Shown here: piece by piece, positions 11,980 to 25,285 of the stretch
Layout of the letters: each line of letters opens with the position of its first letter
Numbering within the stretch: position 1 is the stretch's first letter
Made by a program: the position numbers and the translations under genes
Notes under the pieces: model-generated
Told to the model about the DNA's origin: nothing
Database searches by the model: none
What the model saw: the letters and a program-made list of their open reading frames with translations, nothing else
Assembly (NCBI GenBank): GCA_025330725.1
Contig: JAIWND010000001.1
Coordinates: 1,302,001 to 1,366,000 of the forward strand
DNA length: 64,000 nucleotides
Reading direction: 5' to 3'
Origin: Chlamydoabsidia padenii
Taxonomy: Eukaryota; Mucoromycota; Mucoromycetes; Mucorales; Cunninghamellaceae

Positions 11980-13679
11980 ATGAATGCTTGCCCTTTTTCC
12001 AAACCAGCTGGTGAAACTGACGGTGGATGCCCCTTTGGCTCTAGTCCTAAAACTCAATCAATGAATGATCCTCCATCTGGTTCGGGGGGTTGGGCGAACA
12101 AATGGCAACATGGTAAAATACCTCTCTAGTGATGAATGCACGGAAAAACTCGGCTGATGATACTCACAATTGCTTTTTTTTTAATAACTTTTACATAGTA
12201 CAACGTATCAAAGCGGTAAGTCACCTCTTATTCTTATCGCACCTGAACACTCACACGCCCTCTCTACTGACCATGTTTATATATAGGGGGATGTCCTATC
12301 GATAACAAAGCAAAAGATGATATTGAAGATTTATTATCAGTTCAAGCTCCGCGGAGTTTATCGTTAAATGGTATGTGTCTTCATAACCTGGTTTATTGGA
12401 AAAGTTTACACCCTTCTTTTTTTTTTGTAGGCAAGGTGTTAGATCGATTCCTTCCAGAACCTTATCCTATCAAGATTAACAAGTATCAAGAGCACCAGGA
12501 AATACTTGACGATCCACAATTGGCTATGGCTATGCGACAAGGCACAAAGGTGGTCCATCGAGCAGCTGAAAACAGTGTCTTCACCAGGTAAAATAATCAA
12601 ATCCCGCTTTTGGACATTTATTAAAAACTCACTCCCCCCCCCCTTTTTTTTTTTTTTCTCTCTCTCTCTCTCTCTCTTTTTCCTTTAGACGTTTTTTGAA
12701 AGGCGACATTACAAAAGCTGAATATGGACAATACTTACGGTCCTTATACTTTGTATACAAGTAAGTAAATCAAACTACCTCCTACTTTTTAAAATATACT
12801 AACCCCTTGTTTTCAAACATAGGTCCATGGAAGGCCTTCTCGAAAAACATCAAGATGACCCTGCCATAGAAATGATCTATTTCCCTGATGAACTCAACCG
12901 ACAAGAAAGCTTACTGGCTGACCTCACCTTCTTTTATGGACCTGAACGACTTGATGAAGTGACGAATCCTGAAACAATGACACCTGCGGTGAAGCAATAC
13001 ATTCAAGCCATGGAGGAAGCCTGTAAAGTGAATCCTGCTCTAATGGTATCACATAGCTATGCTCGTTATCTTGGTGACTTGTCAGGTAAGAATGTTATAT
13101 TGTATACTTTTATTTATAGTGTTACTAAATTTGACTTTTGATTTAGGTGGACAAATTCTCGCTAAACGACTAAAAAAGCATATCCTACATTTGGACAAAC
13201 AGGATAGCTCATGGGATTCTCGCGCTGGTTTGGCATTTTATCACTTTAACAGTATTGGTAATCAAAACGAATTCAAGAATATGTATCGTCAACAATTGGA
13301 TGAAGCCCCTGTCACTGCACATACAAAAGGTAAAAGAAAAAGAAAAAAGAAATCAAGCCCATTTTTAACTAACTAATTAAACATAATGATAGATTTGGTG
13401 GTAGCTGAAGCTGTTCGAAGCTTTGAATTGAATATTGCGTTGTTTGATGAAATACAGTCATTATCTGACTCGAATGAACTTGTCCAAATTGATAATACTA
13501 ATGAAACCAAGGACGACAACGGCGACAAGGACAACAATGTAAATAGTAACAGCAAATTATCGTCATTTGACTGGCTCCTGCAGAATGTATCATCCTTACC
13601 TGCTTTAACAACTGGTGCTGGTGTGGCAGCAATTACCGCTTTGGGTTATGTTGCTTATCTGCGGCAAAGACATACTTAG
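11980..13679 (+). CDS. Heme oxygenase, C-terminally membrane-anchored
   Basis: Exons are 11980-12112, 12287-12370, 12431-12587, 12689-12760, 12823-13085, 13147-13329 and 13393-13679, total 392 residues. The family signature SHSYARYLGDLSGGQIL is split by the intron after 13085, and the proximal heme ligand is expected in KVVHRAAENSVFTRRFLKG (His in VHRAAE). The last 25 residues form a membrane segment (ALTTGAGVAAITALGYVAYL) with a short charged tail, as in ER-anchored HO-1/HO-2. It degrades heme to biliverdin, CO and iron with electrons from cytochrome P450 reductase. The N-terminal 60 residues are an extension with three Cys-Pro dipeptides (ACPF, GCPF, GCPI) resembling heme regulatory motifs. 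An Asn/Asp-rich linker precedes the anchor. The first intron is 174 nt; a 17-nt internal exon was considered but breaks the frame. Confidence 0.9.
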
Positions 13680-13970
13680 TTTAATTCTAGTTACTATAAC
13701 TTTTACTACTTGTACTTTTATATTTACCTTCTTCTTTTAAATCTCCCCTCCTCCCTCATTAGTTTATATAGTCTTTTTAAATAATAAAGATCATCATTTT
13801 TTTTTTAATATGCAGTTTGACTTTGGGCAAGGGATCTGGTATTCATTCTTGGACAACATTACTTTGTGTAACTTAAAAATTGTTGATAAAAACTTTTTTT
13901 TTCCAAAAATCGCGGTACTCCTTTTCTTCCTCTCTTTTCTCTCTCTCTCTTTTTACTGCCCTCAGCAAAA

Positions 13971-16900
13971 ATGAATGGAGACACAAGTCCAAAGACTCCA
14001 CCAACACCCAAAATGGAACCTTCTTCAGCAACTGCCACCCGTCGGTCTTCAACAATTCAACCATCATCTACTTCCATCAGTACACGCAGCAAACTGAAGC
14101 CTTCCGCCAGTACTCTTCGAGGAAGTAATGGAACAGCTACAACAACACGATCCGTCACTTCATCAAAAGCGCCTCTCAGTCCTTCTCCAACACCTACTGC
14201 CACAACCAGTATTCGTCGTGGATTAAAAAGCCAAGACGGAACGGCACCAAGGTCTCCGACAACCCTTACTTCATCTGCAAGTCGCCGTACCTCTGCAGCA
14301 GCACCAGTGCCAACACAATCAACTACTCCAAGTAGGCGCTCCACAACAACAACTTCTACTGCAGCATCAAGTATGGGAAGAAACGCCACACCTACTCCAA
14401 CTCTTAGTCGTCGAGTTACTACTACAGCTACAACAAGAACACCAAGCTCTACAACATCTACGACTCCTACTCGACGTAAATCAACTTTGGGCTCTTCAAT
14501 TAATGGCACACCCACACCATCCATCAGTAGAAGAGTAAGCACACTAAACTCGGCTTCCACTGCTTCTTCAAGAACTTCTACACCTTCATCAACTACTTCA
14601 ACTAGGTCCGTCAAACCAGCGCCAACAGCAACCATCAAAGAAGAAGGAAACGGCGACGGCGGTGATGATGATGATGATGATCCTTCGATGATTATTCAAT
14701 CTGAAATCGATACACTTACAGATCAGGTAATATCAAGGATGGTTTAGAGGGGGGGGGGAAGAATCTTGGTTAACACTTTACTTACTTTTTTTTTTTGATT
14801 TGGATCGGGTGATGAAGATCAACGAGATGGAACAACAAATCAACGACACCAAAGAACTCTTTAACCACAAGCAAACAGAAATTGATGATTTAAACAAGGC
14901 ATTGGATGATTCATTAAGTCAACAAGAAGAACAATTGCTGGAATCCATTCTGGAAATAACTGAACAACTCAAGGAACAAGAAGCGATTCGAGACGAAGCA
15001 CTGGAACGACTAAGCCAATACGAAGCACAGGTAAATGAACAAGCGACCTTGGCTCATCAAGTGGAAGAAATGGAGGTGGCCTACAGAGAAGAAATGGAAA
15101 CTTTGCGAGAAACATTACAATCGAAAAATGATCAATTGGAAACCACTCTGGCTGAAATGGACAAGGACCTCGGGGGTTTAGAAGAGGCATCAAGTGCTCT
15201 TAGGGAAGAAATCCAGGTAAGACATAAACAAAACCATGGATGACCAGAAAAAGGATTACTAACTTTATAGTGTTTTAGGGTATACACAAGTCTCATCAAG
15301 CTCGAATGACAGCCTTATCAAATCAACTTCACCAAGAACACAATGAAGAACTGAATTCTTTGTTAAAAACTTTGGACAAGGAACTGGGCGATAAACAAGA
15401 CTCTTCTGAATGGGCTAATGTGGACAACAAAAGGAAGGAAATGATCGATTTGGAACGATCTATTCAGGTAAAGGGTTTACTAAGGAATACACAGGACTGA
15501 TTACTTATCTCGATCTATTTATATTTATCTAGAACTTGGAAGAAAAATTGGCTAGTATGGATGGTGAATTCAAGCAACGTCAAGAGGAACTAAAAATGGA
15601 TCTTGATGGTAAACTCGAAGCAGTCTTGGCTTTATACAAGGAAGAAATTACTCAATCCTCTAACCACCACGATGTAAGTGATTAGTAAAAAGAAAAAGGT
15701 AATGTAATGATACTCATCCTCTTGTGTTATAATGTAGAATCAGGTGTCTGAGATAGAAGCCGAACACTCTGAACATATCTCCTCCATCCAATCGCACCAT
15801 CAAGAAAAACTCTCTGCCGCCTCTACATCAATCACTCTTGAAAACAATGAAGATTTGGAAAAAATGAAGATCGACATTCAGGTAGGTCTCAATATCATTA
15901 TGCCTACAAAGTAATTTGGAACTGACATTTTTTATGTTTATATAATTAGATGGAACTAGAAACGGAACACGAACAGAAGCTACAAGCGACTTTGAAGGAA
16001 CAGAAATCCCAATTGGATCAAGTACAAGCTCAGTTGGACGACGCAACCAAACAGTTGGAAGCACTCAAGATATCTACCTCTGAAGAGCATGATGCGAAGA
16101 AACAGTATTTGGAACAGCAATACATTGATGAAAGGGCATCGGCAATTGTAAGTATATCATGTTACACAAACAATGGCCATATCTAACTTTGACATCTCTT
16201 TTGACATGTACGTTTAGACTCAATTGGAAACCAATTTTACCGCCAAACTCGATACACTTGTCAAACACTATCAAACAACCTTGGATAACCATCGCTCTCA
16301 ACTGGAACAAGATCACTTGCCCCGAATCAAATCTCTCGAGGAGGAACACAGTCAATTAATCAGTACCTTGGTGGATGATCATGACAGAAAGGTTTTGGAA
16401 TTGCAGTCATCAACAGCAGCTGGTATTCGAGCCTCTACTGAACGACAACTCCGTGCGGATCATGAAACCGACATTACCAATCTCACTCGTAACCATCAAC
16501 AAGCTCTCGAGGATCTCCAATCCGACCATCGTCAGGCATTCAAGGCGCTCGAGGAATTACTGGAAAACGCAAAGGAAAGTAATCGATCATCAACAAACGG
16601 CACCGCATCTTCTGCCTCACCACAAGATCAAGACAACATAAACGACACTGGCAAGAAATCCGAAAATGGCAACATCGAATCCATCCGGGCTCAAATTCAG
16701 GTACAGTCAAAATTACGCCCCCCCCCTTTTTTTTTTATTGAACCCCTGCTAATCTTTCATTTTATTATTATCATAATCATAGGCTACACTCAATCAAGTA
16801 CATGCAGCTGCTATTACCAAGAAGACTGCTGAACATGAGTCAAGACTTGGTGAACTGAAACGGGATCATATTCTACAAAAGGACCGAGCACTAGAAAAGA

Positions 16901-17464
16901 TGATTAAGGAATTTGACACCCGGTTAAACGAGATCAAGAAGGAAAATGCCCTGGCGATCCAAACCGCTCAACAAGAACATGACAACTACATCGATGAACT
17001 ATTAACCACATCAAAGGTAAAAAATAAGGGCATTACCGGCAAAAGTACTCATATTGTTTATTTTATTTGTAGAATGCGCAGACTGAAAAGGAAATTGAAT
17101 TGGCCAGTCAGCATCAGGCGGCAAAGGATCAACTTTTACAAGATCATTCATCACGAATTCAATCAGTAACCGAAGAAATCGATCAACATGCAGATAGACG
17201 ACAAGAACTAGAACAACTCCGACAGCAAATGCAGGATGAAATAGCAGCATTCAAGATCTCAAGCATCAAGGAACTCGAAGATAAAAAGGCAATGATGGAC
17301 GACAATGAACTGAAGATCAAGACTCAGCTTGAAGCAGCACATAACGCGGCACTCAAAGATATGAAGGCAAAACACCAAACAGCTCTAGATACCCTAATCA
17401 CCCAACACCAGCATGAAATCGAAAGCCAAAGCCAACAAAGACCACCTGATATGGAGGTAAGTGG

Positions 17465-17505
<41 letters not shown>

Positions 17506-19083
17506 AACAACGAAAGCAAACCAATAATGAACTTTTTCTCTCATTACTCAGGATTCCTTGGCAGACAGCTACCAGGAACAGATCAAGCAATTTGTTTTGG
17601 AGCAAGAATCAAGAACAGCCGAATTACAAGATACTCTCAATAGAATGAAGGAACAAAACACATCATTGGAACAAGAACAACAAGCTCAATTGGATTCTAC
17701 TCGACAAGAATGGATCACTCGGTTGGAAGATGCGACGCAATCGGTTGAACAACTCTCTGAAACGACATTACTGAATGAACCAATCCGGAATCAGATGCAT
17801 GGCGAAGCGAAGAAATCACAGGAAAAACTGATAGCTGCTCACACCCGCAGTTTGGAAACCCTCGTTACCACGCATAATTTGGCCATGGATCAACTGACAA
17901 AAGACCACGAGGCGGAATTGGCTGAACTCGAAAACAAGATTCAACCCTTGGTGGAAGAACAAACTTACTGGGAAGAACATATCAAGGTAAAAAAAAAAGG
18001 GGGGGGTGAGAGGATGTTTGATGATTATTGATTAACCTTCTTTTATTACTCTAAACACGGTTAGAAATTGGAACAAGACCATGCTGCTCAAATCAAGACG
18101 ATAACTGACAAGCATGATAGCTCGGTGGAAACATACAACACAGAACTACTTGCAAAACAGGCCCAATACAACAAGGATATAGAACATTATCAAACTCAAC
18201 TTGATGATACCAAAAAGCAGGTGCTGGAATTACATGCAGATATTCAATTAAAAATGGCACGACATACCGAACTACAAAAGCAACTGGATGACACCCCGCC
18301 TATCACCGTGAAAAACGAACCCTCCTCCTCCTCACTTGAAAAAGACATCTTGGAAAAACAAAAGGTACTCGATGCACTCGAATTGGAAATACAACAAGTA
18401 GAAAACGAGTACCGGCAACAGGTAGAGGAAAAGAAGGCGGCTGATGAACTCAAAAACAAACAAAACGAGGTAACGAAAAAGAGTCTTGCAAACTTCTTTG
18501 TAACTAATGGTTTATTACGTAATGTAGAAAATGATCCATGACCTGGTAATCCAACATCAACAAGAAATCGAAAAAATGCATCGACACTTGCAACACCTAC
18601 TTGACGTCAAGGATGATGAAATCAACAATGTTTCTTACCGATTGAAAACAGTAACCTCAGCGCGCCAAAAGGATATTGATAATCTCCAGACTAAACAACG
18701 TGGGAAGGTACAAGCCTTGGTGGATCATCAAAATCAACTGAAGGACGCTTTGGCCACTCGAACAAACTCTTATGATTGTCTAGAATCCAATCATCGGGTG
18801 TTAAAGGTAAAATGATTCCACTGAATGATCATCAGCGTCTCATCTTTCCTTATTTTTTAGGACAAGTTTGACCAGGGTGAAAAACAGCTAGGGGATCTTT
18901 CCCGGGATAAACAAAATATGCAGGCGAAACTGGCCGCCTCTAAGGCTGAAAACACTCATCTGCTACAGTAAGTTTAGTTAACAATAGAATTAATACAACT
19001 ACATCTGAACTAACCTTTCCCTTGTTTTGTATAGAACGATCCATCAACTACAATCAAAAATGCACAAGATTCGATTAGGATAG
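13971..19083 (+). CDS. Large coiled-coil protein with Ser/Thr-rich basic head
   Basis: Fourteen exons: 13971-14726, 14818-15216, 15279-15467, 15533-15673, 15738-15881, 15950-16147, 16218-16700, 16783-17016, 17073-17456, 17552-17986, 18065-18469, 18528-18806, 18861-18967 and 19035-19083; 1400 residues. Residues 1-220 are low-complexity, Ser/Thr/Pro-rich and basic with repeated TRR/SRR units, similar in composition to microtubule-binding heads, followed by an acidic patch (GDGGDDDDDD). The remaining ~1150 residues are almost continuous heptad coiled coil rich in Q, E, K and L. Twelve of 13 introns are phase 0 and most exons end in CAG, AAG or GAG before GTA. No catalytic motif is seen. A cytoskeletal, spindle-pole or golgin-like scaffold is possible, but the family is not recognised. 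Confidence 0.8.
17465..17503 (+). repeat. Poly(A) tract in intron of the coiled-coil gene
   Basis: About 39 A between donor 17457 and acceptor 17551; the intron otherwise has normal borders. Confidence 0.85.
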
Positions 19084-19452
19084 TTACCCCCACTCTATTT
19101 TGTACCAACCCTCTCTCCTTCTCTTTTGTATTTTTATCTTCTTCCCCCCATCATTAGACATTTACCAATAATAAAAAAACATCTTCATTAGGCGACACTG
19201 TTATGTTTAGCCCACAAAAATAAACAATCCATACTGTCGGTCTTTTAAAACATCCAGCTGCATAAAAACATGCTTAAACCACGCCAACTAGCATCTTTAT
19301 CAAAAACATCCAGCAAATTGCTTTTTCAAACTACATCGAGTTTATTACAGAATGATATAAAATAAAAATAAAAATGACAAGATAAACATAGTATACAAAC
19401 ATAATATTGAAGTACAAAGGTAAATGAGATTAAAATGAGGAAGCTAACTAAA
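19084..19452. other. Convergent intergenic region
   Basis: Shared 3' region of the coiled-coil gene (plus) and the sulfite reductase gene (minus). AATAAAAAA near 19170 and an AATAAAA-rich patch near 19365 are possible polyadenylation signals. No gene seen. Confidence 0.5.
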
Positions 19453-22400
19453 CTAGAGATCATGGAAGTCTTTACCAGTGATTGTTTTCTTGACGTAACC
19501 AGCACGGATTACCCAATCACCAAAAGGTTCACTATCTTGTCGTTCCAAGGCATATTGTTTGATGATAGGCTTGATTGTTTCCAAGATTTCTTCTTCCCGT
19601 AGACTTTCCTTGAAGAGTTTGTTCAGACGTTGACCTTGATGACCACCACCCAAATAGACATTGTAAGCACCAGGAGCTTTACCAACAAAAGCCAATTCAG
19701 CCAAATAAGGACGAGCACAACCATTAGGACAACCTGTCATACGGATGGTGATGGCATCTTCATGCAAACCAGCTTCTTCAATAGCTTGTTCCAAAAGACC
19801 GACCAAAGTAGGGAGATAACGTTCGGATTCAGCCATGGCCAGACCACAAGTAGGTAGAGCCACACACGCCATTGCATTCAATCGCAGACCACTAAACGCC
19901 AAATTGTCCATCTTGTACTTGATCAAATGTTGCTTGGTTTTTTCCAGATCGGCTTCGGGTACGTTGGCAATCACGAGATGTTGATTGGGAGAGAGACGGA
20001 ATTCACCCTTGTGCCATTTAGCCAATTCGCGCAGACCTGTACGCACTTGGAAATCGGGGAAGTCCTTAACCTTGCCATTTTCGATAAACATACAGAAGTG
20101 CCACTTGTCACCCACACCCTTGGTCCAGCCATAACGATCCGCATTGTCCTTGAATTCAAACGCCCGAGCAGGTTCAAAGGTATAACCACTGCGCTTTTCC
20201 ACTTCAGACTTGAAGAATTCCACGCCATGGTCATCAATGGTATACTTGAGGCGAGCATGCTTGCGGTTGGTACGATCCCCATAGTCACGTTGAGTAGTCA
20301 TCACAGCTTCGGATACCTTGATAGCAGCTTCAGCAGGGACATAGCCAAACATGGTCGCAGGGCGAGGATAAGTCTTCTTGTTGCCGTGTGTCATACCCAT
20401 ACCACCACCCACTGTCACATTGTAGCCCACCACAGTTTTTCCTTCAACGATAGCAATAAAACCAAGATCGTGAGCATAAATATCGACATCATTGTTAGGA
20501 GGTACAGCCACAACAATTTTGAATTTTCGAGGCAAGTAGGTAGGTCCGTAAATAGGTTCAACATCTTGCACCGCATGACCAGCCACCATTTCGTCGGCCA
20601 GCCAGATTTCGTGATAAGCATTCGTCTTGGGAGCCAAATGAAGCATCATATCATTGCTGAATTGTTGGACTTGTTCGTGGACTTCAGGGATTTCAGTTAC
20701 AGGAGTCACCATGATATTACGGTTTACATCACCACAAGCGGCCAAAGTGCTGAGCAAAGAGTGGTTGATACCTCGAATAGTGGAGCGCAAGTTCTTCTTA
20801 AGGATACCATGCAATTGGAAAGCTTGACGAGTGGTCAACTTGATAGCACCATTAGCATAATCATCGGCCAACTTGTCCATCACCAACCATTGTTCAGGAG
20901 TAGAGACACCACCAGGCATACGGACACGGATCATAAAGCTGAATGCCTTTTCCAAACCTTGTTTCTTGCGCTCTTCCCGAATATCACGATCATCTTGACC
21001 ATAAGACCCATGGAATTTGAGCAACTTGCCATTGATTTCAGAGATAGCACCAGTCGATTCATCACGAAGATCTTCAGCAATAGTACCACGTAAAAAGTTG
21101 GAGTTAATCTTCATTTGGTCATCAGTGAGCTTGGGTTCTTCGTCTTCAGCTCCCACGTCCTTCACACCCAGAGATTTCCACATCAAAGGTTCCCAAGCGC
21201 CCAAACCAGTTTCGAATCCATCGGCATCTTGATCATCGCCCAAACCAAGTTCCACCAGACGATTGGCACCGAGAAGTTCAAGCTTGGCATCAATCAGTTT
21301 ACCAGGTCGGTTGTAAAACATAGCATCTTCTTCACGAGGCCAGTAATGACTATCACCCATACCAAAGACGGCAAAAGACAAGTCAGAGAGATGGATTTCG
21401 CCAGCATTTAAACCATTCAAGGCCTTCCAGAATTCACGAGAATTGGAGGGCAATTCACCTTGACCAGCAGTTGAGCATACAATCACCACGTTGGTTTCAC
21501 CTCCCAATTCTTGAATATCAGCATAATCATCCATAGCCATTAACTTGACCTTGAGACCTCGAGACTTGGCGCGAGTGGCAATTTTCTTCGCAACACCTTC
21601 AGCATTACCATTATCCGACCCAAAGAGGACAGTCAAAGGAGGACCATTAGCACCACTGAGACCAGAGAGAAGTTTGGCATAATCATCACGGGCTTTACGT
21701 TTGAGAGCATCATGACGTTGTTTAACATCCTAAACATCAGAAGAAGAAAAGAGTAAGTTTACCTTGTTCATATAATACTGTAGAGATTAACGACTTACCG
21801 ATTCCAAGGAGCTAACCAGCAATTGGCTCAAATCAGGATGTTGAGACACGATTTGAGAGAAGTGATTTTCCCGCTCCAAGAATTTTTCGAGATCCTTCTT
21901 GATACGTTGAGAATCCAAAGTAAAAGGTTCCTTGCCTTGCTTATCCAAAGTAGGGTTCCAACGATACAAAGGCCAGGCACCATTATCTACGCTGATCTTG
22001 GTTTCCTTGAGAGATACAATAGGATCCACTTGATTGTCGACAGTAGGAAGATAAGCCAGGACGATAGAAGGACCTTGATAAGCATCGGCTTCCATAAGAG
22101 CATGAAGTACACCAGTGTAAGAAGAATAAACTGCTACCGAAGCAACATAAACAGTACCAAAGTTCATAGCATACAAACCAATATCCTTCTTGCGTTGATC
22201 ACGTTCCACATCAGAAGAGTAGCGTTGAGTATCCACAATCAGCATGTTCACGTTTTCTCCACCAGCGATAACATGATGTACACCAGATTGACCAAGATCA
22301 TAAGCCCAGCTATCAGAACCAATCAGCCAGTTGGACTTGACATGTAAGAGATCTTGAGCATTTTTGGCACCAAGAAGCGCAGACAGACCATCCACACCCA

Positions 22401-24342
22401 GAGCAGCAACCACAGCATCAGCAGCATTGTTGATTTGTTGAACCTTGGCAGAAGGAGACTTGACAAGAAGCAACCATTGAGACAACACCTTTTGATGATC
22501 CGTTGACAAAGCAGACCCGCCACTGACCGCCTTTTCCACAGATTCAATAAACCGAGCCCGTTGTTGACCATTGTGAATGACTTTACCATAACCATATTCA
22601 GGAGAAGAAGCTTCAGGCTTGGAAACATGAGGACCCCAGACGGAATCATCATTGACAGCATTGATAATATCAAGACGATCACCAAATGCTTGACCCAACA
22701 TATTGATATAAGGAGTTTCAACAGCAGGTAAAGTCTTGGTAGCAGCAGGCACAGCAAAAGTAGCTTCAGGTTCACGAGCAAGAGGAAGAGCAGCCCATTC
22801 AGAGAGAGACACCTTGGCCACACCATTTTGTTCCAACAATGAGACACCTTGTTGATAGACAATGACCTTGGCTTGCTTGTCGGCAATAGCGCGCTTGACA
22901 GTATTAGACAATGCATCCACAGATTCGACCACCACCTTACCACCTTGTTCCAAACGATTAATAGAAGCAATAGCAGCCAACGAGTCAAGAGCCTCACCAC
23001 CAAAGAGAGCCACCACTTGAGCACTGTCGATCAAAGAAGGCACCAACCCAGTATGCTTGACCTTGGATACACGAACATCAGAGACAGAGCCAATAGTATA
23101 GATTTGTTGAGAGATAAAGCCCTTGGCAAAAGAATGAGCCAAGTCTTCATTTCCCACCACCACCAATTGATGCACATCAGATGGCACAACACCAGTAGTA
23201 GCCACAGGTTTAATAACTGATGCATTGTCCACCACAAACCGACGAGGCAGATCCTTTTGTCCAGCCGCAACAAAGACACCGTGAATAGAAGAAGGAGACA
23301 CGTCAGTTGCTGTCACACCATATTGACCACTTGAGAAATCAATAGTATCTTGTTGAATAAAACCCGCAGCCACATCCAAAAAGAGAGGATTCCAGGTACT
23401 AGTCAGATCTTGAGAGGGTTCCAACACGATGAGACGTTTCACAGACTTGGGGACCAGTTGCACCAAATCATCTAAAGGACGGTAAAGACGAATTTTTAAA
23501 AGACCGACCTTTTGTTGTTGCTCCAAGGATTTGACGACATGTTCCACCACCGAAGCACCAGCACCCATAGCCACCACCACTTGTTCTGCTTCAGCATGAC
23601 CAATGTATTCCACATTATTGTATCTTCGTCCAGTCAATTTGCCAAAATCATCCATGGTTTGTTGCACAATAGACCCAACATCCACCTTTTCTCCTTGTTC
23701 TTGTTGTTGGTTCTTGTACTTCAAATAAGCCGTGGTTGTAATATCATCCTTTGTTGCCGCTGCCGCCACTGATTTAAAGGTTTCGATATCTTGAGCAGTC
23801 AAGAGCTTGACCAAAACATCACCAGGAAGAGTATCAACAGTAGTGAATTCATGTGCCACACGCTTGCTGTCAAAGAAGTGCAAGAAAGGAGTGTTTGATC
23901 GGACAGAGGCAATATGAGCAATAATCGCCAGATCAAAAGCTTCTTGGACGGTGGAAGAAGTCAAAAGAGCCAAACCACTTTGACGCACCGCCATAACGTT
24001 GGAGAAGTCAGCAAAAGCAGACGAAGCAGATGAGTTGGCTTCAGCTGAAACATGAATTACCGTACCCGCACCATTACCACCATGAGACAACTTGTAGAGA
24101 TGAGGAATCGCACCAATGAGTGTAGTGGAAGATACCAAGGCTGAGGCCAAAACACGATCGGACGCCGCTTGAGGAAGATAAGACGTAGGATCAGCACCAC
24201 CTTGAGTTGACTTGACCTTGATAGATTGTCCCCAAATGTTGGTAGGAATAGTCTTGATGCCGGATTGTGAGGTGTAGACTTGTTCACTGAAGAGCTGAGC
24301 AGCCAAAGTACTGGCTTGTTCACCATTTAAAAAATGCGACAT
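19453..24342 (-). CDS. Sulfite reductase (NADPH) hemoprotein, beta subunit
   Basis: Two exons, 24342-21799 and 21729-19453, joined in phase 0 into 1606 residues. Exon 1 encodes the transketolase/pyruvate-oxidoreductase-like N-terminal modules typical of yeast Ecm17/Met5. Exon 2 starts with a flavodoxin module (TVLFGSDNGNAEGVA, STAGQGELPSN), then the two nitrite/sulfite reductase ferredoxin-like halves and the siroheme-4Fe4S ligands: CVALPTC (C-x5-C) and CPNGC (C-x3-C). With the flavoprotein alpha subunit it reduces sulfite to sulfide for cysteine and methionine synthesis in the cytosol. All four cluster cysteines are present, so it should be active. It is longer than yeast Ecm17 (about 1440), mainly in the N-terminal part. 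The single 69-nt intron sits at the module boundary. Confidence 0.93.
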
Positions 24343-25285
24343 GATATTATATTACAAGGTGTTTTGTTTGTTGTTATCAAGGGAAGAAGATGTAAAATAT
24401 GTACAAGAGAACAACAAGTAATGGTTGAAGTTAAAAAAAAATAAAAAATAAAAAGAGGAGGGAGATGTCAAATAAAATACAATACAGTAAAAAGGAAGGA
24501 GGGACGAAGAAAGAAAAAAAAAAAAGAGGAGGGGAAATAGAAAAAAAGGGCAAGTGGCGAACAATGTAAGCTAAAGCACACAATTTTGCCCTTTTCCTAT
24601 TGGATCATTTTTAAATCCCGCAGATCCTTCACTCATTCTACATGAATTTTGTCTTGCCCCAGATTAGATCTAATATTCATCGGGACAGATCAACAAGACG
24701 AGTGACTAATGGCATTAATCTAATGCAAATAGTAAAAATACAAGGACAAAACAAAAAAAAAAATGAATGAATGAAGGATCATGATACTTATTGATATTAC
24801 GCCATCATTGTTCCTAGATTAATAGAAAGTAACAAAAGGCTCAAATCAGTCCCTGATGAATCCTCTCATCTCATTGGTGCAACTTTTGATGGTAATCTGA
24901 CATTTAAAAGATCTGTCATCCAACACACATAACCAAAGAGTTGAACTAGGTACAACTTTTTACATGTTCAATCAAGAAAGAAAGAGGGTCTGTGTGGTGA
25001 TTATCACCCCCCATGACTAATCAAATCGGGATGTGTTATTCTACTTTTTTCTTTTCATGCAAATTAAAACCCCGGTCCTCCACCCCACATGGCGTAATGA
25101 AGTTTAACGATATGGTAGAAAGATCGACATCCATCGGCCGCTGATTGATGGTGATGATTCCTATTATTTCCCAAATCACTATACTGAAAGATGAATGAAG
25201 TTATGCATTTTATTTATTATGAGACAATGATACAAAAAAAAAAAAAAAAAAAAGCGATGGCTAAACTATACTACATATTTCCGAA
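24343..25285. other. Sulfite reductase promoter side and BuGZ 3' side
   Basis: No gene seen. The 24343-24620 part is purine-rich on the plus strand (pyrimidine-rich 5' leader of the minus gene) and includes the TTNAAATCCCG copy at 24610. An A19 run lies near 25233-25251. Confidence 0.5.
24610..24620 (+). promoter_or_regulatory. TTNAAATCCCG motif copy
   Basis: Exact match followed by C, about 270 bp upstream of the sulfite reductase ATG, in opposite orientation to the gene. Confidence 0.4.

Noticed and set aside
12199..12215. 17-nt internal exon in heme oxygenase
   Set aside because: It has TAG and GTAAG borders, but including it throws the next exon out of frame, whereas direct joining of 12112 to 12287 is in phase.
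14057..14638. 193-codon minus-strand frame, Val/Glu-rich
   Set aside because: Antisense of the Ser/Thr-rich head of the coiled-coil gene; composition is forced by ACA/TCA codons.
19927..21093. 388-codon plus-strand open frame
   Set aside because: Antisense to the strongly supported sulfite reductase exon; its product (many His/Thr/Ile) has no family pattern and follows the codon bias of the sense strand.
22323..23024. 233-codon minus-strand frame, Leu-rich
   Set aside because: Shifted frame inside the sulfite reductase first exon; Leu/Ser composition is typical of a shadow.
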